This document shows, piece by piece, positions 61,602-64,000 of a stretch of DNA of 64,000 nucleotides. Both the position numbers and the translations under genes were made by a program. How positions within the stretch are numbered: the first letter of the stretch is position 1; the number at the start of each line of letters is the position of its first letter. The notes beneath the pieces were generated by a model that saw nothing but the letters and a program-made list of their open reading frames with translations, ran no database searches and was not told the DNA's origin. The stretch is taken from contig NZ_BCBA01000034.1 of assembly GCF_001320245.1 (NCBI RefSeq), forward strand, positions 1 through 64,000, read 5' to 3'. Source of the DNA: Pseudomonas sp. NBRC 111124 (GTDB taxonomy: Bacteria; Pseudomonadota; Gammaproteobacteria; Pseudomonadales; Pseudomonadaceae).

Positions 61602-62525
61602 TCAGGCTTGTGGGGGGGCTGCGAAGGGCACGTCCAGCGGCGCGGTGTCGAAATTGCGCAGCAGGTCGATGAGAATCTGCGTGGCCGGGCCCAGGGTCTT
61701 CTCTTTGCTCGAATAAAGGTAGAACAGTGGGTGGCGGCTGCCACCCTGATCGAGCGGCAGAGGCTTGAGCACGCCGTCATGCAGCTCGCGCTCGATCATG
61801 TGCCGAGGCAACCAGGCAAAGCCCAGGCCGCTGCCGACGAAGGTGGTGGCGGTGCCCAGGCTACCGACCGTCCAGCGCTGCTCGGCGCCGAGCCAGCCGA
61901 CATCGCGGGGCTGGGCGCGTCCGGAGTCGCGGATCACCACCTGCAACTGGCTTTCCAGATCCTGGAAGGTGATCTCCCGACCCAGCCGGTGCAGGCTGTG
62001 CTCGGGGTGGGCGACAGCGACGAACTCCACCGAGCTCAACTCGGTGCCCAGGTAACCGCCGATGCTGTAGCTGCTGATGGCCAGGTCGGCGATGCCTTCG
62101 TGCATCACTTCTTCGACGCCGGACAACACCTCTTCACGCAGGCGCACCCGGCAACCGCGGCTCTGTGGCATGAACGCGGCCAGGGCGCGTACCAGGCGGG
62201 CGCTGGGGTAGGCCGCATCGACCACCAGGCGCACTTCGGCCTCCCAGCCTTGCTCCATGTGATGCGCCAGGTCCTCCAACTGGCTGGCCTGCTTCACCAG
62301 GTGCCGCGAACGACGCAGCAACACGTTGCCGGCCTCGGTCAGCACGGCCTTGCGGCCATCGATGCGCAGCAGCGGCACACCCAGCTGCTCCTGCATGCGC
62401 GCCACGGTGTAGCTGACCGAAGACTGCGAACGGTGCAGGGCTTCGGCGGCCTGGGCAAACCCGCCATGGTCGACCACTGCCTGCAGGGTCCGCCATTGAT
62501 CCAGGGTCACGCGCGGCGCTTTCAT
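61602..62525 (-). CDS. LysR-family transcriptional regulator
   Basis: 307 residues. HTH QWRTLQAVVDHGGFAQAAEALHRSQSSVSYTVARMQEQLGVPLL (about 10-54), then the LysR effector domain (SSYSIGGYLGTELSSVEFVAVAHPEHSLHR, VGSGLGFAWLPRHMIE). It leads the same-strand run with the hydrolase and ppiA, and faces the small secreted-protein gene across 47 bp. Start ATG 62525 with AGGAG upstream. Regulated targets cannot be named. Confidence 0.9.
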   Translation of the reverse strand: MKAPRVTLDQWRTLQAVVDHGGFAQAAEALHRSQSSVSYTVARMQEQLGVPLLRIDGRKAVLTEAGNVLLRRSRHLVKQASQLEDLAHHMEQGWEAEVRLVVDAAYPSARLVRALAAFMPQSRGCRVRLREEVLSGVEEVMHEGIADLAISSYSIGGYLGTELSSVEFVAVAHPEHSLHRLGREITFQDLESQLQVVIRDSGRAQPRDVGWLGAEQRWTVGSLGTATTFVGSGLGFAWLPRHMIERELHDGVLKPLPLDQGGSRHPLFYLYSSKEKTLGPATQILIDLLRNFDTAPLDVPFAAPPQA

Positions 62526-62572
62526 GTTTGGCTCCTGTTGTCCTAAGCTGCGCTCTTTCAAGGAGAGCGCCC

Positions 62573-62887
62573 ATGAAGAAATGTTGTGCGGCAATTTTGC
62601 TGTGCCTGCCCCTTGGGGCCATGGCTTACCCCATCGACGTGGAGAAGGACCTGGCCGGGGTCAAACTGGACTACACCACCTACGACACGGCTTACGACAT
62701 CGGCTCCATTACTCTGAACAACTATGGGCAAGTGCCGGCGGCCTGCAAGGTGACTTTCCGCAACGGGCCCGAGGCACCGAGGGTGCGCCGGGTTAATGTG
62801 CCGGCAGGTAAAAGCGTCGATGTGACGGCCAAATTCAATCGGCAGATCATCAAGCTGCGCATCGCGCTGGACTGCAACGCGCAATAA
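62573..62887 (+). CDS. Small secreted protein of unknown function
   Basis: 104 residues. Signal peptide MKKCCAAILLCLPLGAMA, cut before YPIDVE. The mature peptide looks like a beta-sandwich (VKLDYTTYDTAYDIGSITLNNYGQVPAACKVTFRNGPEAPRVRRVNVPAGKSVDVTAKF) with two Cys (AACKV and LDCNAQ) able to form a disulfide. Function unknown; related genes are sometimes mislabelled phosphoglycerate kinase. AAGGAG ahead of ATG 62573. Divergent from the LysR gene. Confidence 0.78.
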   Translation: MKKCCAAILLCLPLGAMAYPIDVEKDLAGVKLDYTTYDTAYDIGSITLNNYGQVPAACKVTFRNGPEAPRVRRVNVPAGKSVDVTAKFNRQIIKLRIALDCNAQ

Positions 62888-62896
62888 AACAGATTA

Positions 62897-62944
62897 ATCG
62901 ATAGATTGAACCCACTTTTTACGCTTTTTTATCGATAGGTCAAG
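62897..62944. promoter_or_regulatory. Repeated ATCGATAG box upstream of azoR
   Basis: Direct repeats ATCGATAG at 62897-62904 and 62931-62938, 34 bp apart and each preceded by T/A, located 54-100 bp upstream of the azoR start. Such repeats could be binding half-sites of a LysR-type or other regulator. Confidence 0.5.
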
Positions 62945-62997
62945 CCTTAATCTCTCCTCCATCGAATCGCAACCCTTTTTGCCGATGGAGGCACCCC

Positions 62998-63597
62998 ATG
63001 TCCCGCGTACTGATCATCGAAAGCAGCGCCCGCCAGCAGGATTCCGTTTCCCGTCAGCTGACCCGTGACTTCATCCAGCAGTGGCAAGCAGCGCGCCCGG
63101 CCGACGTGATCACCGTACGTGACCTGGCGGTAAACCCGGTGCCGCACCTGGATGCCAACCTGCTCGGTGGGTGGATGAAGCCTGAAGAACAGCGCAGCGC
63201 CGCCGAACTGGAGGCCCTGGCCCGTTCCAACGAACTGACCGATGAAGTGCTGGCTGCCGACGTGTTGGTGATGGCCGCACCGATGTACAACTTCACCATC
63301 CCCAGCACCCTCAAGGCTTGGCTGGACCATGTGCTGCGCGCCGGCATCACCTTCAAGTACACCCCGACCGGCCCGCAAGGCCTGCTCACCGGCAAACGCG
63401 CCATCGTCCTGACCGCCCGCGGCGGCATCCACGCCGGTGCCACCAGCGATCACCAGGAACCGTACCTGCGCCAGGTGATGGCCTTCATCGGTATTCACGA
63501 TGTCGACTTCATCCATGCCGAAGGCCTGAACATGAGCGGCGAGTTCCACGAGAAGGGCCTGAATCAGGCGAAGGCCAAGCTGGCCGCGGTGGCCTGA
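62998..63597 (+). CDS. azoR: FMN-dependent NADH-azoreductase
   Basis: 199 residues. Flavodoxin-like fold: ESSARQQDSVSRQLTRDFIQQWQ (about 7-29), PMYNFTIPSTLKAWLDHVLRAGITFKYTP (about 95-123) and LTARGGIHAG (about 138-147). Reduces azo dyes and quinones by NADH through FMN, detoxifying electrophiles. ATG 62998, GGAGG 7-10 bases upstream. Terminated by a perfect hairpin. Upstream ATCGATAG repeats suggest specific regulation. Confidence 0.92.
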   Translation: MSRVLIIESSARQQDSVSRQLTRDFIQQWQAARPADVITVRDLAVNPVPHLDANLLGGWMKPEEQRSAAELEALARSNELTDEVLAADVLVMAAPMYNFTIPSTLKAWLDHVLRAGITFKYTPTGPQGLLTGKRAIVLTARGGIHAGATSDHQEPYLRQVMAFIGIHDVDFIHAEGLNMSGEFHEKGLNQAKAKLAAVA

Positions 63598-63650
63598 GGC
63601 GCAACGAATTCCCATCCCTGACACCTGTTTTTGCTCCTTTGGGTGTACCT

Positions 63651-63676
63651 GCCCGGCCTGATGGCCGGGCTTTTTT
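63651..63676 (+). terminator. Rho-independent terminator of azoR
   Basis: GCCCGGCC-tgat-GGCCGGGC followed by TTTTTT. Confidence 0.93.
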
Positions 63677-63697
63677 ATGCCCGGGATTCTTGTATTG

Positions 63698-63806
63698 CCT
63701 GTGCCGGCCCTTTCGCGGGCGCGCCCGCTCCCACAGGAACTCCACAGCATTCAAGGCTTGTGCGGTCCCTGTGGGAGCGGGCGTGCCCGCGAAAGGGCCA
63801 GCACAG
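63698..63806. repeat. REP pair (inverted)
   Basis: cctgtgccggccctttcgcgggcgcgcccgctcccacagg faces ccctgtgggagcgggcgtgcccgcgaaagggccagcacag. Follows the azoR terminator. Confidence 0.92.
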
Positions 63807-63881
63807 CCCCCACATTCCTCATGGTTGAACACCAAGGCCGCAACCCGCTAAGGTCGCGCCCTTGATCCACGAGAGGCAACC

Positions 63882-64000
63882 ATGGGCTACCTGATAATCG
63901 TCGCGCTGATCCAGGCGTTTTCCTTCAACGTGATTGGCGAATACTTGGCCGGTCACGTCGACAGCTACTTCGCCGTACTCGCCCGCGTCGTGCTGGCCGG
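63882..64000 (+). CDS. DMT/EamA-type transporter, 5' end only
   Basis: ATG 63882 follows GAGAGG by 5 bases. The visible 39 residues (MGYLIIVALIQAFSFNVIGEYLAGHVDSYFAVLARVVLA) form the first helix and start of the second of an EamA-type exporter. The gene runs off the window, so length and completeness cannot be judged. Confidence 0.65.
   Translation, partial: MGYLIIVALIQAFSFNVIGEYLAGHVDSYFAVLARVVLA

Overview
The window is Gram-negative, GC-rich chromosomal DNA that looks like the Pseudomonas putida group. The evidence is the gene families present (aceK, tandem fadD2/fadD1, a phaJ4-type MaoC hydratase, lpxO-like, DUF2790, pxpABC), their order, strong G/C preference at third codon positions, and about a dozen Pseudomonas-type REP palindromes between genes. 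No tRNA, rRNA, CRISPR array, prophage or defence island was recognised. Roughly 70 genes are supported; most are core metabolism and housekeeping.

Layout. 0-0.6 kb: the right end of a decayed IS3-family element next to a REP. 0.6-3.6 kb: nitroreductase, a YcgN-type Cys-cluster protein, a secreted M61/M1-like protein without its zinc ligands, and a DUF2892 protein. 3.7-10 kb: a self-contained catabolic cluster (GntR/FCD regulator, FAD amine oxidase-like enzyme, MFS permease, DapA-family lyase, aldehyde dehydrogenase) closed by a strong terminator; its substrate is unknown to me. 10-15.8 kb: TrmH-like RNA methylase, HNH protein, proline-rich secreted peptide, cNMP-binding protein, oligopeptidase B, and a small operon with a class II glutamine amidotransferase. 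15.9-20.7 kb: a LysR regulator divergent from an MFS permease plus pxpABC (5-oxoprolinase). 20.8-25.1 kb: VWA and MoxR pair, DUF748 protein, cysK.

25-37 kb: LpxO-like dioxygenase, a DMT exporter preceded by a candidate proline-rich leader peptide, a second DMT exporter with a DUF4265 protein, aceK, a lipoprotein, a CvfB-like RNA-binding protein, csbD, yihY with def, a GNAT, DUF2790 and a threonine dehydratase-like enzyme. 37-41.6 kb: a hicAB toxin-antitoxin pair with a palindromic operator, a LysE-type exporter, a GyrI-like protein, and an ECF sigma module (SnoaL-like, DGPF/YciI, AHSA1/SRPBCC, sigma factor with long C-terminal extension) resembling the ECF42 type. 41.6-47 kb: fatty-acid genes (MaoC hydratase, monoacylglycerol lipase-like hydrolase, fadD2, fadD1). 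47-50 kb: PuuB-like oxidase and PuuA-like glutamine synthetase homologue, probably polyamine or amine catabolism.

50-64 kb: hrpA, a FabH-like ketosynthase III flanked by terminator/REP composites, an outer-membrane porin with its terminator, a FemAB/DUF482-like acyltransferase gene interrupted by one in-frame amber codon, a same-strand run (LysR, alpha/beta hydrolase, ppiA, ABC exporter), a small secreted protein, azoR, and the start of another DMT transporter cut by the window edge.

The most unusual items are the candidate poly-proline leader ahead of the DMT exporter (26.4-26.65 kb), the catabolic cluster at 3.8-9.9 kb, the amber-interrupted gene at 57-58.2 kb, and the peptidase-like protein that has lost its metal site.
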